A stretch of 64,000 bases of DNA from contig NZ_JACHZR010000003.1 in NCBI RefSeq assembly GCF_014193695.1, positions 682,001-746,000 of the forward strand, in the 5' to 3' direction. The position numbers and the translations under genes were made by a program. The DNA is from Rhizobium sp. BK316 (GTDB lineage Bacteria > Pseudomonadota > Alphaproteobacteria > Rhizobiales > Rhizobiaceae). Positions 63,503-64,000 of the stretch are shown here, piece after piece. Numbering within the stretch: the first letter of the stretch is position 1; every line of letters starts with the position of its first letter. The notes under the pieces were generated by a model. The model saw only the letters and a list, made by a program, of their open reading frames with translations. It did no database searches and was not told where the DNA came from.

Positions 63503-64000
63503 GCGAAGAGCCAGTCGTACCAGCCGAAAAGGACGATGCCCGTCACGCCGAGAAGATGGCGAAGAAGAAGGCCGCCCGTGACAAGATCATGGCGACCAAG
63601 ACGGATGAGAAGGGCCTGATCATCGTCCACACCGGCAAGGGCAAGGGCAAGTCGTCAGCCGCCTTCGGCATGATCTTCCGCCATATCGCCCATGGCAAGC
63701 CGTCTGCCGTCGTGCAGTTCATCAAGGGCGCGATGTGGACGGGCGAGCGCGACCTGATCGAGAAGCATTTCTCCGATGTCTGCCAGTTCCATACGATGGG
63801 CGAGGGCTTTACCTGGGAAACGCAGGACCGGGCGCGCGACGTGGCGGCTGCCCGTGCGGCCTGGGAAAAGGCCAAGGAGCTGATCCGCGACGAGCGCAAT
63901 TCCATGGTGCTGCTCGACGAGATCAATATCGCGCTGCGCTACGACTATCTCGATATCAACGAGGTGGTGGAATTTCTTAGGAACGAGAAGCCCTATATGA
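63499..64000 (+). CDS. cobO: Cob(I)yrinic acid a,c-diamide adenosyltransferase CobO (partial)
   Basis: ATP:corrinoid adenosyltransferase that attaches the 5'-deoxyadenosyl group to reduced cobyrinate a,c-diamide. Only the first 167 codons are in the window; the gene continues beyond base 64000. The N-terminal basic helix is followed by the P-loop HTGKGKGKSSAAFG near 46-59, VVQFIKGAMWTGERDLIEKH, and the Walker B-like SMVLLDEINIALRYDYL. The ATG overlaps the cobN stop (ATGA), so translation is coupled. Confidence 0.95.
   Translation, partial: MSEEPVVPAEKDDARHAEKMAKKKAARDKIMATKTDEKGLIIVHTGKGKGKSSAAFGMIFRHIAHGKPSAVVQFIKGAMWTGERDLIEKHFSDVCQFHTMGEGFTWETQDRARDVAAARAAWEKAKELIRDERNSMVLLDEINIALRYDYLDINEVVEFLRNEKPYM

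Overview
This is a high-GC alphaproteobacterial chromosomal segment, most likely from Rhizobium (R. etli / R. leguminosarum / R. phaseoli group). The support is the gene families present (aerobic cobalamin genes cobP-cobW-cobN-cobO, DUF1127 small proteins, an LsrB/VtlR-type LysR regulator, a ChoX-like binding protein), strong GC bias at third codon positions, and several rhizobial-type palindromic repeats. No phage, integrase, insertion sequence or CRISPR array is visible. One low-GC gene stands out as a recent arrival.

Region 1 (1-13.1 kb) holds pdxJ and then several regulator/enzyme units: a QorB-like reductase divergent from an HxlR regulator, a TetR gene followed by an MFS exporter, a MarR-GNAT fusion regulator, an aspartate racemase divergent from an Lrp regulator, a type II NADH dehydrogenase, a zinc alcohol dehydrogenase divergent from an AraC regulator, and a TetR gene directly upstream of ilvC. 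Region 2 (13.1-19.5 kb) holds a methyltransferase, a vapBC toxin-antitoxin pair with a truncated ParE-like remnant, ilvE, a second PLP aminotransferase, a DUF2278 protein and an aldo/keto reductase.

Region 3 (19.8-37.9 kb) has a three-gene Fe3+/polyamine-class ABC importer, a decayed endonuclease/exonuclease/phosphatase gene overlapping a Nudix gene, a PhzF enzyme, tRNA-Lys(CTT), two methyltransferases, a GT2 glycosyltransferase, a DHA2 exporter, a REC-histidine kinase, a large MscS channel and a dimethylglycine dehydrogenase-like enzyme. Region 4 (38-52.1 kb) has two paralogous double-receiver proteins (one with GGDEF), a GlxA-type regulator, two DUF1127-type small genes, a low-GC OLD-family ATPase/TOPRIM nuclease, kup, a CNNM transporter, a DUF882 protein, an LsrB/VtlR-like LysR regulator, an entericidin-like lipoprotein and an orphan ChoX-like binding protein.

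Region 5 (52.7-64 kb) is cobalamin biosynthesis: cobQ, then an SDR and a ClC channel, then a cobalamin riboswitch followed by cobP, cobW, cobN and cobO (cut by the window end). The most striking structures are two long palindromic repeats read in frame inside cobN, a third between the riboswitch and cobP, the OLD-family cassette whose end abuts the kup stop codon, and a two-box sequence shared between the LysR promoter and the DUF1127 locus that suggests a local regulon.
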